Positions 22,068 through 34,913 of a stretch of 64,000 bases of DNA are shown here, piece after piece; position 1 is the first letter of the stretch, and each line of letters starts with the position of its first letter. The DNA is taken from positions 4,732,501 to 4,796,500 of the forward strand of contig JAQFVV010000030.1 in assembly GCA_028023455.1 (NCBI GenBank), given 5' to 3'. The position numbers and the translations under genes were made by a program. The stretch is from Epiperipatus broadwayi (Eukaryota > Onychophora > Udeonychophora > Euonychophora > Peripatidae). Under the pieces are notes generated by a model. It was not told where the DNA came from. It saw only the letters and a list, made by a program, of their open reading frames with translations, and did not search any database.

Positions 22068-25000
22068 TGTAATATTGATTTACTACATCTATTTATTTGA
22101 ACCATTGTTCTAAATATTAATCTACTACTGGTAGTAAAAATTAAATTTTCCAGATATTTAGAATTACTAATTATAAGATTGGGAAAATAGGGCTTTATAG
22201 CAGTATGCTAAAGAATTAAGTAATTTTAATATGTTTTTATATATATTCTGACCTAGCCCTCGTGCATCTTCACTTCCAGATAGTATATGATATAAAATAA
22301 AATGGGTTTTATCTCAGTTAATAGTTAATAAATAAAATATTCAGCATTAAAATGTTTCACTAGCTCAAATTTACAATACGAATAAGGTTCAGTTTATAAA
22401 AATAAATTAAATAAATATTTAATATTTTCATGAGACTTGAAGTGAAAATACAGGTGACAAGATAGATTACATTGAGCCAATATCCTACAGGATACTACCT
22501 CAATGGCATAAGAACACTATCCCCCTTATTACTATTTTAAATAACAAACTCATAGTATTCTTACGACTTTAATAACTTCTACTCACTAAGATTAAACTAA
22601 TAATTAAGTCTTAATCTTCTATTTGTAATAATCTAGCTCAAATAAAATAATCTCAGGTTCATAAAGTTTATTCTCAGTTAATAAAAATACGGTAGTAAAA
22701 TATGAGAAGGGATTTTATGTCATAATCTACTACACTGAAACTAATAATAATAAATAACAATAATAATATTCTTCATTGTTTAATTACTACTGGATATCTT
22801 TTCTTTTCGTTATATTTTTATTACCATAATAAAATAATTTTATATAATCTTTTATCTTCATGAATATAATAAATAAATATGTGGTAGCATATGATAATCT
22901 GACAAACAAAATATGTGTGGCAATTGATAGCATATAATTTAATATAATATTGTGATAACTGATTTATGACCAATAAAATAATGTAAGATTATGATTATCT
23001 AATTATAATGAATACCAATAAAATATTTAAAATCCTTAAAATAATTCTCTATTTATCTTTTGTGCAAAATTATATATTTGTTTTGATTATTATGCATATA
23101 TCGTGTTTTCATGCAGCGATATGGAGAAATAAATAACTCGGACACAAAATTTTTGAAATAACAAAATTTAACAAAGTTTATTACTAACAACAAATAAATA
23201 AACAATTTATTTACACTATTTACAGTGGATATCCTTAACTTTTTTACTTTACAGTTTGATCTACCAGGTTATAAAAAAAATAATTTATATTTCAATTATA
23301 TTTTATTTAGATTTAGGACAAAATTTAAAAAAATGTTACTATTTGGTTTCTCATTATGGTTAACTTATTACAAATAAATTTATCTACTTTATTAGCAACA
23401 GCATTTTATCCTTAATATTATTAAACTAACTTATTTTAAAAAATTCATACTTAGAAAACATTCCATAGAAAACAAAATTTTATAATGAGTATGGATTTCT
23501 CAAAATATTAAAAAAAAATTCATCTTGCAAAGTCAAAGATGTTACACAAAATATTATCCAAAATTCAGTACTAGATTTTAGTATTTATCACACAATGTTT
23601 ACTAATCATAATATATTCTTCTTTAAGCCTTACTTTAGTATGATATAAGTGTAATCATCAATACATGTCTGTTAATCAATAAACAAAAAAATATACTATG
23701 CATATTGTTTACATAATTTACTTTGTACTATTGTATTTTTAAAAAATATGCAATACTTATTTTTCTCTTAAAAAAAATAATACTAAAGCATTTAAAATTA
23801 TTATCACTTTAAAGAAAATATCTTTGTTTAGATACTTTATTTTAAAAAAGTTTATATTTCATTTCCGAAATAAAATTCAAAATATATTCTATGATTCTTT
23901 CTTTCCTTAGGATACTTTGGATCTTCAATTTTAAGTTATAATATTCTGCTCCTTATAAGCAAATAAACTAATCTTATCCAAAAATGATAGCATAACCTTA
24001 GTTCTAAATTATTTATCATTTCTTTTAAAATATCTTACTAAACGATGCAGTTACATGAAATAAAGATAGCGAAAACAGATGCATAGGATTAAGGAAGAAA
24101 GCTAGAGTATTACTCTTAACATATCTCAAAATCATGGCACAGTGCGAAGAGGTATGGCATTTACTTGCCTAATATCCTCTAGTACAGGGACGATGTTAAA
24201 GCTATTTCTTCAACTTTATTAGAACATCAAATATTTAAAGAAATATAAACACTGTCCAATAAAATGTATCAGTCATAGGGCTATGTTAACTATGCTGATA
24301 ACCACATAAAGACTAAATATTATTCCCATTCCTTATCATATCCTATTTTAAAAATACATCATCTTGGTTTCCTGCTAACTATAGTACTTCCAAGCCACTA
24401 TCTCAACATTATTTCTCAAGATTTTTCTACATCTTACATCGATAAAATAACTATCTGCACTTACAAAACAATAAATAAAATTCATTAATAGTTAAACAAT
24501 CTAGCTGTTCTACAAGAAAAGTCTGCTTACTTCATTATTCTATATGTCTAATCATATACAATCTACTTAGACAAGATTTGAATATTCAATAACATGAAAT
24601 TTTAAAAGAATCACATAACTATTTGTTATATGTTGGATTATATCCCTAATATAAAAAAATTGTCATATGCATATTTTCAAATCAATCCTATCTCATAATG
24701 TTTTTTTAAAATGTTGTATAAAAATGCATTTACATTTATAATAAAAAAAAAACTTTTACACTTCATTTTTTACAATTCATAGATGATCTAAAGAAAACAA
24801 AAAATATACATTATAAATTATCAATAGTTATTATTATTACCAATGACCTTTATCTAGTCATCGTGTTCAGTAGGCTTTTCTTTATCCACTTGAGCATTGC
24901 AGATATAAAAAATTCACACCCATACACTTTATATTAAAATATTTTTAGCTAAATTATTAGATTGTTATATTCTAAAATTTTAATATTAATAAATTAATGT

Positions 25001-27440
25001 TTTTATGTTTTCCTAATCTTATATAAAAATTTAGATTTAAACTAGGTTAACAAAATAAAAGGAATCAAAACTATATTTACATATTTTCTTGACAAAAGTT
25101 CCTGATAAGTCCAAAATGCTTATTATTTCTCTAGAGTTTTTTTTAAAAAATGTTCTCCTCTAAGCGCGTTAAAGTTTAAAATAAAAATAATTATTAATCC
25201 ATTTAGTAAAATTTAGAAAATAATCCTTGGTTTTAATTTTTAGGACGATAATATTAATTAATCCCGTGAAGCTTCTTAGTCTTCTCTACCAATATTCTCT
25301 GCGTATCCGATGCATCAATCCATCTAATTTAATTTTAAAAATATTCGATAAACTTTTAAGTACTATTTGTATTTCCATGGATCCATCTTTTATTCATCTA
25401 TGTGTTCCCTTTTTTTCTGTTTCCTTCTTGATACATTTAAACTTTCATTTGGTATTTTTATATATCACTTTAAAATAAAAATTTCAAGTACTTTTGAACA
25501 AATCTTTTCCGAATACATTTTAAATAATTTGAAGAACGGATATTTTAATATCAAAACGCTTCTGTAACATATTTTCCTGGGTTCTTTATTTAATTCTTGA
25601 AAAATATTTTTAAAAAATGTTACCTTCAGAAAGGATATAACATTTTATTCTTTTGAATATCATACTATATAAAATAATTCATGCAATATATAACTATCTT
25701 ATTACCATTTAAAAATAAATCTTGGATAGGCTTATAAATAATAATGCGTCTCCAATTTTTTCATTAGACTCCGTATGATGTCCGTGCTGTGGTTTTTTTT
25801 TATTATATACCAAAAAAAGAAGTTCTCCGGTTATGCATAAATAAAGCTGTATCAATAAATATTTTTTCAGTATTACAATTTATATCCATTTTATTTCATA
25901 GTATATCCATTTTTTATTGCAGGTTAAACTTTTAGATAAAATACGACTGATAAAGAACTTTAAAAAATTTAACAAAGCATGTTAAACGAAATTATTAAAA
26001 TATTTTTTAGTTTATACTCTCTTTTGCAAAAAATATTTTTTAAAATTATCAATTAGTTTTTTGCAGATAAAGTTATAAGAAAGTACTAAAAAAAAAAAAT
26101 TGACTAAAATAAAAAATTTTAAAAATAAATACTATCTCTTGATAGCTATAATTTACCTTTCTCTGGTTTCAATACATTATTAATCTCCTCCTATACCCCC
26201 ATGCAAATCATATTTATAGTCTGTAAGAATACCTATTCCTATTGGTTAATTCTTACTTTAGCTTGAGAACAAATTTACATATTTCCAATTTCAAGTAGAA
26301 TTGAATTTCAAAATTAGAAATTGTGACGTAATGAACTCAAAATATTATTTAAAATATTACTTTTAAATAAATTATTATTTTATTAAAACTATTTAAACAT
26401 TGAAAATAACTTTTAAAATAACATTTAATAACTTATTCCATTTCTTAATATTCAATTTATCTATTTTTATTTAAATAAAATATTTAATTTTTATATTATG
26501 AATGTATTCGTCTTTATTACATTATTTAAAACATTACATACGATAGTTAACTTAATGTTTAATACTATTTACTTTTATGATAGGCAATAATTCTATCCAA
26601 TTCTATAATATAACTTTTAAAATATTTTAAACTTTGTTATTATTTCAAACAAGCGTGTGTGTGAGATTATACATTAAAAGTCACATGATTATAACTTTGA
26701 CAGACGATTTTCAATCTATTTCTCTGCCTAGATTTATAAAATTGATACACTTATTATATTATATAAAATAATTATAAAAAATTTGGAAGAACAATTTAGA
26801 AAATATAGAATTAAATATAATTCTCACCATCATAAAGTTTATTTTAAAAATATACTATATTAATTTTTGTTTATTAAATATGATTATAAATTTAAACACT
26901 GTATTTATTAACTTATCAGTCTTAAACTATTAAAATCGAATTTATTAAATATACTTTTAATATTTATAGCTGTGTTATTTAATATGGCCAGCTTTTACAA
27001 CCATATGCAACAATATTTTAAGCTTTACATAACTATTTTTAAATAATTCACTATAATTTTATATACTACGTACTTGCTTTAGCCTCAAATTGTACTTTAA
27101 AGATATAATTGACTTAATACAATTAATGTATTGAAAGAACATATTTTAAATTTAAAATTTTTTAGTAATTAACTGTTATGAATTATTACTGACCTATAGA
27201 AAAGGGCACAATATATATGTCAACTAAAAAGCAAACTGGTATTTATTTTATCAATTCATTTATTAAATTTGCTATTTTATTGAAATTTTTTTTTTCTTAA
27301 TCCGTATTTTTAAATTATTTTGTTGTTATGATGCAGCTTATATTCCCTTCACTAAGTTTTGATTGTAAGAAAATATGGTTTTAAAATGTGTGACACCATC
27401 CCATTAAATAATCTTATTTTAAAGAATCTAGCTATTAGCT
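22068..27440. other. Long AT-rich stretch without recognised features
   Basis: About 5.4 kb of very AT-rich DNA with homopolymer runs. Open frames at 25227-25567 are short, overlapping and unrecognised. No transposon protein, tRNA-like or hairpin family was recognised. Confidence 0.5.
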
Positions 27441-27452
27441 AACTATGTTTAT

Positions 27453-28670
27453 ATGGTACTGTTCTATTAGCGTGCTGAAACCGCTTGATGGCATTGATCC
27501 CATCCAAACGCATATAAATATGCAGTTTAGTGGGCCGCAATCAAACCAAATAGCCACACTTCTTTTTTTCTGTTGTAACTAATGGCTTGCTTTGTCTTGC
27601 ACTGTTTGTGCGAGGCACACAATATGATCTTTTAGCAATGTTAACACTTCGCTACCGTACCATTTCAGGGTGGGTGGATTTAAAGTTTGCAGAACTATTG
27701 CAATCTGCATTCAAAAGTAATTACGGTACAACTTACTTAACGTAGTATTAAAAAGTAATAATTATAAGCCCATTACCCTGCTTCTGAACCCAACATGTAA
27801 GGTGTAAATAATTAGAAAAGGTTACGGGAAACCACAATTTCACTGTTCTGAAAAAAGTCACGGTTCACGAGAACATCTATGAGAATTAAAATATCTGACT
27901 GTCGAATTTCTCGTAGTTATATCCAGAGACAAAAAGAAATTGTAAAAAGAATACATTTCTTAATCATAAAAAAAAAAACAATCTAGTTGGAAAATTATTA
28001 ACCATTATTAATAGGTGTACCATTAATGTTATCCACCATACCTTAGTCATATATTCTTTCAAAGATAGCTATTGGAATAAATAAAGATTAATTTTCTCAT
28101 TTCTTCCACCATGATGTAGTTAGTTATCTGCCAAGCAATGATAGTAGACTTTTTAAAGTTTGCGGGAAGGGGGGGATTTTCCTAGCGCAAAGCGCGCTGG
28201 CATACACAGGAAATTCTACTAGAATAGAATATTTGCAATAATGTCTGTTAATTGATGTTTTAATTCTTGCGGATGTGAAAAGGCATACCATTTCCTCCCC
28301 TCCCTACAATGCAGGACTAAGATGAAATTTGCAGGCACTTGTTAAGGGTTTAAATTGATCATCGTAAAATTGTTAATCGAGTAAATTTGACAGTAATTTA
28401 TTAAGGAAATCCAATCAATGAATTACGTTAACCCGTATGATAAAATATCTGAGTGTAAAAAATTTCTTGTAGTTATATCTAGAGACAAAAAGAAATTGTA
28501 AAAAGAATTATAGTAATTTATTAAGGAAAATAAATTAATTACGTTAACTCGTACGATTATTCTTATTACTTCACAAATAATGTTATGGGCCCAATAACAT
28601 TTTATTTATGTGTGTTTTCCTAGAAACAATGCCATCAAGCAGTTTCAACACACTAATAGAGCAGTACCAT
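27453..28670. mobile_element. Non-autonomous DNA transposon with 44-bp terminal inverted repeats
   Basis: Left end 27453-27496 (starts ATGGTACTGTTCTATTAG) and right end 28627-28670 are inverted copies differing at 4 of 44 positions. The flanking bases TTAT (27449-27452 and 28671-28674) could be a target duplication, but the region is AT-rich. There is no transposase frame inside. Internally, a block with GTAGTTATATC and GAGACAAAAAGAAATTG occurs twice in direct orientation (about 27880-27955 and 28435-28508). Confidence 0.65.
28391..28560. repeat. Partial tandem duplication inside the TIR element
   Basis: AGTAATTTATTAAGGAAA ... AATTACGTTAAC occurs at about 28393 and again at about 28513, a roughly 120-bp tandem unit. 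Confidence 0.6.
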
Positions 28671-28795
28671 TTATATATATATAAAAGATAATGCATTTTG
28701 TTAAATATGTCTGCATAATTTGTTGCATATAAAAGCATCATAATCCAACTCACATATAAAGTCAGTTTTCTTATCTGACATCTATTGCAATAGTA

Positions 28796-29304
28796 AGATT
28801 TGAAATACTAGGCATTTTTAAACCTGGAGCCTAATTGTAAATATAGGGAATTTGAACTCAGACTTTCAAGTTCTTTCACTATCTCATACTACTGATACGC
28901 ATGACCACACATGCAGAAAAGATAAATAATCATCAATATATGTATTTTATGGTAAACCAGCACTCATCAGTTGGTGCAGATTACCATCTCTCATACATAT
29001 CTATATATATTCAGCATGAGATTTGGGAAATCTATCATCAGATTTTCAATGGTATGGATGGCTGAAGAGTTGAAGTAGATTGAAACCTGTCCATTAAAGT
29101 GTAAGGATTTGCTATCTTTAATATAGACTGAGCACTGATTATATATATGTATGAGAGATGGTAATCGGGACCAACTGATGAGTGCTGGTTTAGCAGGAAA
29201 TACATATATTGGTGATTATTTATCTTTCCTGCATGTGTGTGATCATGTGTATCAGTCATGAGATAGTGAAAGGGCTTGAAAGTCTGAGCTCAAATCCCCT
29301 ATAT
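28796..29304 (-). repeat. Family B hairpin retroposon, copy B4 (most complete)
   Basis: About 509 bp with two long arms. The left arm carries the 3' tail (ATTTGAAATACTAGGC, CCTGGAGCCTAATTG) and then ATATAGGGAATTTGAACTC. The right arm ends GAGCTCAAATCCCCTATAT. Between them lies the central part with TGGATGGCTGAAGAGTTG. Partial direct repeats (TTGCAATA core) lie at 28785-28795 and 29305-29315. The orientation (-) follows the tail position. Confidence 0.8.
29162..29218 (+). ncRNA. Hammerhead ribozyme, B4 right arm, intact core
   Basis: Stem I: TAATC (29162-29166), bulge GGG, ACCAA (29170-29174), pairing perfectly with TTGGT (29209-29213) and GATTA (29214-29218). Core CTGATGA is at 29175-29181; stem II is GTGCT/AGCAG (four pairs and a closing G-G mismatch); GAAA is at 29197-29200. 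The mini stem III spans 29200-29207 (A-U, U-A, A-U), and the predicted cut is after A29208 (AUA). The left arm (minus strand) has the same motif but with GAAA mutated to AAAA. Confidence 0.75.
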
Positions 29305-29315
29305 TTGCAATATAA

Positions 29316-29885
29316 TATAGAGAGAAATAATTGTTTTATCATTTTGATGTGAAAAAAATATTTTTATTTTTTTTTTGCTTTATTTAATAACACTAACTAA
29401 TGGGATTTTTTTTTTTTTTTGTAATTGACTAAATAGATGATTAGTATTTAAATTCTTCATACAAAAATAATGTTTATGATTAATTTTAGGTTCTGTCTAT
29501 TGAGAAACGTTTAAAACTTAAATAGGAAGTGAGTTAATAATTAATTGCCTAAAAAAGAATATCGCCGTAACTAAATAAATAGAGAAAAATAAACTTATTA
29601 GTGATAAAATAATAAATATATTTTTGGAAGCTTATTTTAATTAAATATTTATAATTAGAATTTATAAAAAGTTAATTGCTAGAACATTTTTCTGACTGAT
29701 TATACCATGGTGTGTGTGCGTGTGTGTGTGCATCCTTATAAAAACTGGGTAAGCAAATGTAAATGAATTTATTTTATATTTTCAAGGTAAAGAGAATAAT
29801 GCTTTAATATAAACTACATTTGGAAAGTTTTATCATTTCAATGTTTTCATATAATTACGTCTATATTAATTAGTATTTATATATA
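29316..29885. other. AT-rich sequence with (TG)n tract
   Basis: No gene was recognised. A TG-rich microsatellite lies near 29710-29728. Confidence 0.4.
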
Positions 29886-29887
29886 TA

Positions 29888-30045
29888 GGCCCGGATTTAA
29901 GGCGATCGGGCCCTGCATCACCACCAAAATTAACAAAGTTATTTTTCTAAATATTGAATTTGCATTTTATTTAAATATTTAATATATAAAGGGCCCCGCA
30001 AAAAAAATCCAATCGGATCCCGCACTTATTGGATCCGGCCCTGTA
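29888..30045. mobile_element. Small MITE, probably hAT-like
   Basis: Ends AGGCCCGGATTTAAGGC and, in reverse, CAGGGCCGGATCCAATAAG flank a 100-bp AT-rich centre with GATCGGGCCCTGCA / TGCGGGATCCGATTGG as inner complements. The surrounding TATATATA could be an 8-bp duplication. The CAGGGCCGGAT end is of the hAT type; the class call is an inference. Confidence 0.6.
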
Positions 30046-30049
30046 TATA

Positions 30050-31940
30050 TAATAGTATTTGTCATTTTAAAAAAAACTTTCCGTATAGAAATGTATTATG
30101 TTGATCTATCATTTATCACACTAGATAGTAAAAAGTGTCATTGAAAAACATTGGATCTATAAAAAAAAGTAGCTTGTATTTTTATGATATTGATTTCAAG
30201 ATCGATACATACATAACAAATAGATTGAAAGTTCATTTTATATATGTAATGATAACTCTTAGTTTATTATTTAAGTATGATGGCAAGAATTCCTACATAG
30301 ATAAACTCGAGTCAGGAATATAGTTCTCAATGCATTTTTATTTCTACTCATGCACGAATGTGTGTGTGTATCTATATATATCTGATACTTTTTTTTATTA
30401 TTATTACTAAACCTTGTATGAATGTTAGTGTTGTAGACTTGAGTTGATGACATAAGAACGTAAATAATTAATGACAACAAAATTGGGAAAAAACCAAAGC
30501 GAAGATTTCAACAAGAAATAAAGAAATTGGCAATCTTCACATACATAGCAACAGAGCTTTTTATATGCTTGCAAAGAACTAACATCTATAAATAAATATA
30601 TTCTTTATACAAATTTAAAAAAAAATTGTAACAAGATTTGTAAAATGTTATTAATTTAAAATTTTACATTTAATATGTGGTTGTATATATCTACATATAT
30701 AACAACATAATATCACTTGTTATTTGCGTATATAATAAGCTAGAATTATTGCTGTTGGTAATCTTTAACTTACAGTTTACTGTCAATTTAAATATCTGAA
30801 ATTCAAAAACCCAGTTTGGACCACACTAATCTGCCTACATATTACACAGGTCTAATCTGGATTAATGATTATATATTTTAGTAATAGTTTTTTTTTTCTA
30901 ATTGTAAACATTTTTTTTGTTACACAACGTAATATAACAGCAGTCTGTTCTAAATGCCATCTATAGTAAACTTGAGGAATCAATGTTTGTAAGATAAATT
31001 GGCTTGAATCCTAAACATTCGTGTTTTTTTTTTTAATTTCATTTTATAATAAACAAGGAATTAATGATGATTGTTAAATGTATAATCACATTGTTTCTAG
31101 CTTTGAATTTTATATGGTCTTTGATAAATGATGGCGTTAGAAATTTAAATGCACCACCATCTGAGTTCTTATTGCTAATGCAGAGGAGCTGCTCTTTAGA
31201 AATATTGTAATTGTAGATAATTAGGAATCTATTTTTGGGATATCTGTCTTCCTGTGAATCCATAGCATTTACTGGATTATAAAGTGCTTTACTTTTTCTT
31301 TTATAAGAAATTGGTGAAACAGTGAATATACAAATTATTGTAGATTTAGAGTATTCAGTTGAAAAAAAAAAAAAGCAAACAAGTTTCAGAAATGTTTATG
31401 TTAGTCAACAAATTTATGGACATTCAGTGTGAGTATCCTTAGTCATTCACATGATATTTCAATTTTTATTTTTGTCCACATGCAATATGTCAAATTTGCA
31501 TATATTTTTTTTGCTTCAAAATATCATTGAAGTGACCAAAAAAAGTGCTATATATCCATTTATGAGTTTCTAAATATTGAGTGCTTTTTCCTGCAGATTT
31601 ATGATGATTAAAGTAAAGATAATCCTAATGACTTATGCCATAAATGATATTGGTATTCAGAAAAACTTTAAATATTAATATTTTAAGATACAACCTACTT
31701 GATATTTATGTAAATACTGTTTGTTTATTTTGAATACTTTTTTACACAGTAAATATATAAGATATGTAAAAATGATAAAATTAAAAGTTACCATAATTTT
31801 TCAGAGACTTAGTATACCATATGACTTAATTTATTTATTTACAAGTTAAGCAAATATTTTTTTATTAAAATAGTTTTAATTATCAAGTTTTTTTTTTTCC
31901 AATTCTAATATATTTCTAACAAAAACGTTTTTTAAAAATT
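30050..31940. other. AT-rich sequence, nothing recognised
   Basis: No coding, RNA or repeat-family signal could be supported. Confidence 0.4.
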
Positions 31941-31955
31941 AAGCATTTTTGAAAT

Positions 31956-32562
31956 AAAACAGGCAAAACTCCATACAATAGTGCCATTCAGTGCAAGCCA
32001 GAGTAATCAATGGATGCCAGAAGGCTTGTGCTTAAAATTCCTATCTAGTGGCTATTCATCCAATTTCCCCAAACTAGTTTCTAGCTTGTGGTTTTCGTCA
32101 GTGAGGAGCCTTGGATCTGAGAGCACTGCACCTAGATCTTAGGATCTAATACAACCCTCCAGCAGCCACCTTTTATCTCAACTATGAGAAAATTGAAAAC
32201 AATATTTTCAATCCAAGCTCATTAGCTTATATAGTCATATAGGTCTGAACTCAGTTCAGTGCTCATACATTTTGGTGTCTTTGATTCTTTAATAACCATA
32301 GCCACCACTATCCTATTAGACAGGATTGGTATTAAACCACAAAACATCACATAATCACCATTTCTTATGCTAGCTCATAACTGTTATTAAAACATGCAAA
32401 ACTTTCCATACAGGTGCCACTCAGAGCAAGCCAGATAGGGATTTTATGCACAAGCCTTCTGGCATCCATTGACTCTGACTTGCACTGAGTGGCGCTATTG
32501 TATGAAGAGTTTTGCCTGTTTTAATAACAGTTATGAGGAAGCATAAGAAATGGTGATAATGT
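31956..32562 (+). repeat. Family A hairpin retroposon, copy A3 (longest)
   Basis: A 607-bp composite. It has a head and left arm, the internal block TTTTGGTGTCTTTGATTC with ATCCTATTAGACAGGATTGG, then an inverted tail (ACATCACATAATCACCATT), a second head (AAAACATGCAAAACTTTCC), the right arm and the normal 3' tail. It is flanked by perfect 12-bp repeats CATTTTTGAAAT (31944-31955 and 32563-32574). Confidence 0.85.
32065..32107 (-). ncRNA. Hammerhead-type core in A3 (antisense)
   Basis: Minus strand: TCCTCA / TGGGGA stem I, CUGACGA (32095-32101), weak stem II, GAAAC (32077-32081), two-base loop and GUU cleavage triplet. Confidence 0.45.
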
Positions 32563-33056
32563 CATTTTTGAAATCGTAAGTGACATCTTTCAAGCATTGC
32601 ATTTCTACGGATTATTTCTACAAAGATTTAAAATTAGTAATATTAAAAATAATGTCTTTGTAATTCAGTTTAGGGCAGCTAAATTAAATAATTGTAATTT
32701 TTATTAACATCAGAAAATGAACGAGCATTGATTGCCAGACGTGAGACTACGTAAATACAACTTGAAAAATTTGAGAATTAGAATTTGAAAAGAGGGAAGG
32801 ATTTCAAATTTGTAATAAATGATTTTAAATTCATTTTTATAATCCTATTTAATATCAATAATTATGCGCTTTTAAAGCTCGTTAGAATTTTTTTTGTGTG
32901 TGAGATTAATTTTTTTACCTAATTTGATTTATATTGACCTTTTTTTAAAAATTATAATTTTTTTATATTAATTATCTATTTAGTTGCTGCCCGATAATAA
33001 AAATGGGATTTAATTAGAGGATGATCTTTCGAAATTTATAAGTTATTTGTGATATT

Positions 33057-33246
33057 AAACAAGGCAAAACTATACAGTAGTGCCACCTTGTGCCAAACAG
33101 AGTAATCAATGGATGCCAGAAGGCTTGTGCATAAAATCTCTAACTAGTGCCTACTGGCACAGGGTGGCACTACTGTATAGAGAGTTTTGCCTTATTTAAT
33201 AACAATTATGTGCTAATATGAGATGGTGATCATGTGATGTTTAGTG
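33057..33246 (+). repeat. Family A hairpin retroposon, copy A4 (internal deletion)
   Basis: A 190-bp element: head AAACAAGGCAAAACTATAC, a shortened left arm to CTAACTAGTGCCTAC, the right arm GTGGCACTACTGTATAG and the full 3' tail ending GATGTTTAGTG. A perfect 15-bp target duplication GTTATTTGTGATATT lies at 33042-33056 and 33247-33261. Confidence 0.9.
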
Positions 33247-33261
33247 GTTATTTGTGATATT

Positions 33262-34496
33262 CATAATGCTGAAAAGTTATTAATTTGTTTTAGATAGAAA
33301 ATATATTTTCAGATTATTAAAATTTTAAGGCAATTATATTTTATTAAATAGTATGAGCCAAAAATTAAGAAATTGGAAGATTAAATATAAATCGATTCTC
33401 ACTTTGCTTTGGTTCAACACATAATTTGCTTTGGTTCAACACATTGATGGAATGATGATTTCTGTATCAATTCTCAAATAAAACAAAAAGTGGGTGTGTC
33501 CGTTAAATGGAAATATTGTATCCAATCTGCCACATACATGTTTAAATGTCAAATAATTTTCCAATTAGCTATATTATTTTATTTTTCTTGTAATATTGAA
33601 GTCATTAGCACTTAATTACAATTTAGAGCAACTTTATCCTGTTGGCCACCGCAGGCGCCATATTTTCACAATAACTTCAGTTTTCATAATGTTAAAATAT
33701 ATGTATTATCAAAATAAAGACTAAAGCTGTAAAAATATAATCATAAAAAAAGTGAATAATAAAGGATTTAAATATTCTTAAAGATTAATTTTGAAATTAT
33801 TCATAATTTGTTAATTATGATATATGTTTTAAAATAGTTTTGTTAATCCTTTATATAAAATTTTGATTAAGGTGATATGCTTTTCTGCCATTTTGACTAT
33901 GAAAATATTTAGTTTATCTGATTTAATTTTCAATCGTAGATTGATATGTAGTACGCTCCCTTCAAAGACACAAGTTTTTTTGCTAAATAATAGATTAGAT
34001 AGCAATTTCTTTATATATATATATAATAATAATGTGATAAAATGGAAATGTAAATATACATTAATAGCTGCATTGGCAAATTATACCCACCCACATGAAT
34101 ATACACACTGTGTTCTGTGATGTCTAATTGCAAATTAATGACATATTTGTTATTAAGTAGATCTTAAACACATATTTTAAAGATACAAACAATATTTTCT
34201 ATTCATAAAGTTAAAAAATTAATTTGGGAAATAAAATTCTGCATATGATATTGTAAATGTAGACATGGAAGTTAATTATGTCTTGGTGAAACAATAAGTT
34301 TGCATAATCTGGGTTTTAATTTTGAAAAGGTGTTTTACATCTTGATCAGTGATGACTAAGTAAGTATTCTACTGCAATAACCAGAAAAATCTGTCATTGC
34401 ATGCCACCAGTACAAAAACAATGACATAAATGAATGCTAGTAATTATGAATCATAAATTATAAACCAAATATAGATCGTTAGAAGTCTATTTGTTA
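33262..34496. other. AT-rich sequence, nothing recognised
   Basis: A short tandem duplication (TTTGCTTTGGTTCAACACA) lies near 33408-33444; otherwise no feature was recognised. Confidence 0.4.
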
Positions 34497-34504
34497 TTAT
34501 ATAG

Positions 34505-34913
34505 CAGGGGTGGGAAAATAGCGGCCTGTTAAGAGTTTTTTTGCGACCCACCAAGACAGCCAGAAAAATCCACCTTGAACCGAGATTTCCTTCCTGTGCG
34601 TGACTGAAGATTTGTCTCGTATTTTCCACTAGGATGATGCACAGTGCTTTTCCAGTTGATCTGGTTAATTTCAATTTTGTCTTTGCAACAGTAAATATAT
34701 AAATTTCAACTTTAGTGAAACCATGAACCCTCCGAAAAAACGTAAAATCGGTGATGAATATCGTGTGTTTAATGAAGAATGGACAAACAAATATTTCTTT
34801 GGTAATACAGGGAATAAAGCAGTGTGTTTATTGTGTCATGAAAAAAGGTGCGGCCTCCACTAACCTCTGTTTCCACAAAGTGGCCCCCGAGCCAAAACAA
34901 TTGCCCAACCCTG
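34505..34913 (+). mobile_element. hAT-family MITE (internally deleted transposon)
   Basis: A 409-bp element with hAT-type ends CAGGGGTGGG at the left and TTGCCCAACCCTG at the right. It is bracketed by a perfect 8-bp duplication TTATATAG (34497-34504 and 34914-34921), the size expected for hAT. It keeps the start of the transposase gene (34723-34863) but no catalytic domain, so it would need transposase in trans. The perfect duplication suggests a fairly recent insertion. Confidence 0.9.
34723..34863 (+). pseudogene. N-terminal stub of hAT transposase (BED-type zinc-finger start)
   Basis: 46 codons starting MNPPKKRKIGDEYRVFNEEW and continuing to NKAVCLLCHEK, then fusing out of frame into the right end and stopping. 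The basic start followed by FNEEWTNKYFF and C-x2-C resembles the N-terminus of hAT transposases related to the vertebrate GTF2IRD2/ZBED-like proteins. The second half of the zinc finger (H...H/C) and the whole RNase H-like catalytic and dimerisation domains are deleted. Confidence 0.75.

Noticed and set aside
25227-25567. Two overlapping plus-strand open frames as a membrane protein gene
   Set aside because: Hydrophobic translation typical of AT-rich DNA, no splice context and no recognisable family.
34444-34674. Minus-strand open frame across the hAT MITE
   Set aside because: It crosses the transposon end and lies antisense to its non-coding part; chance frame.
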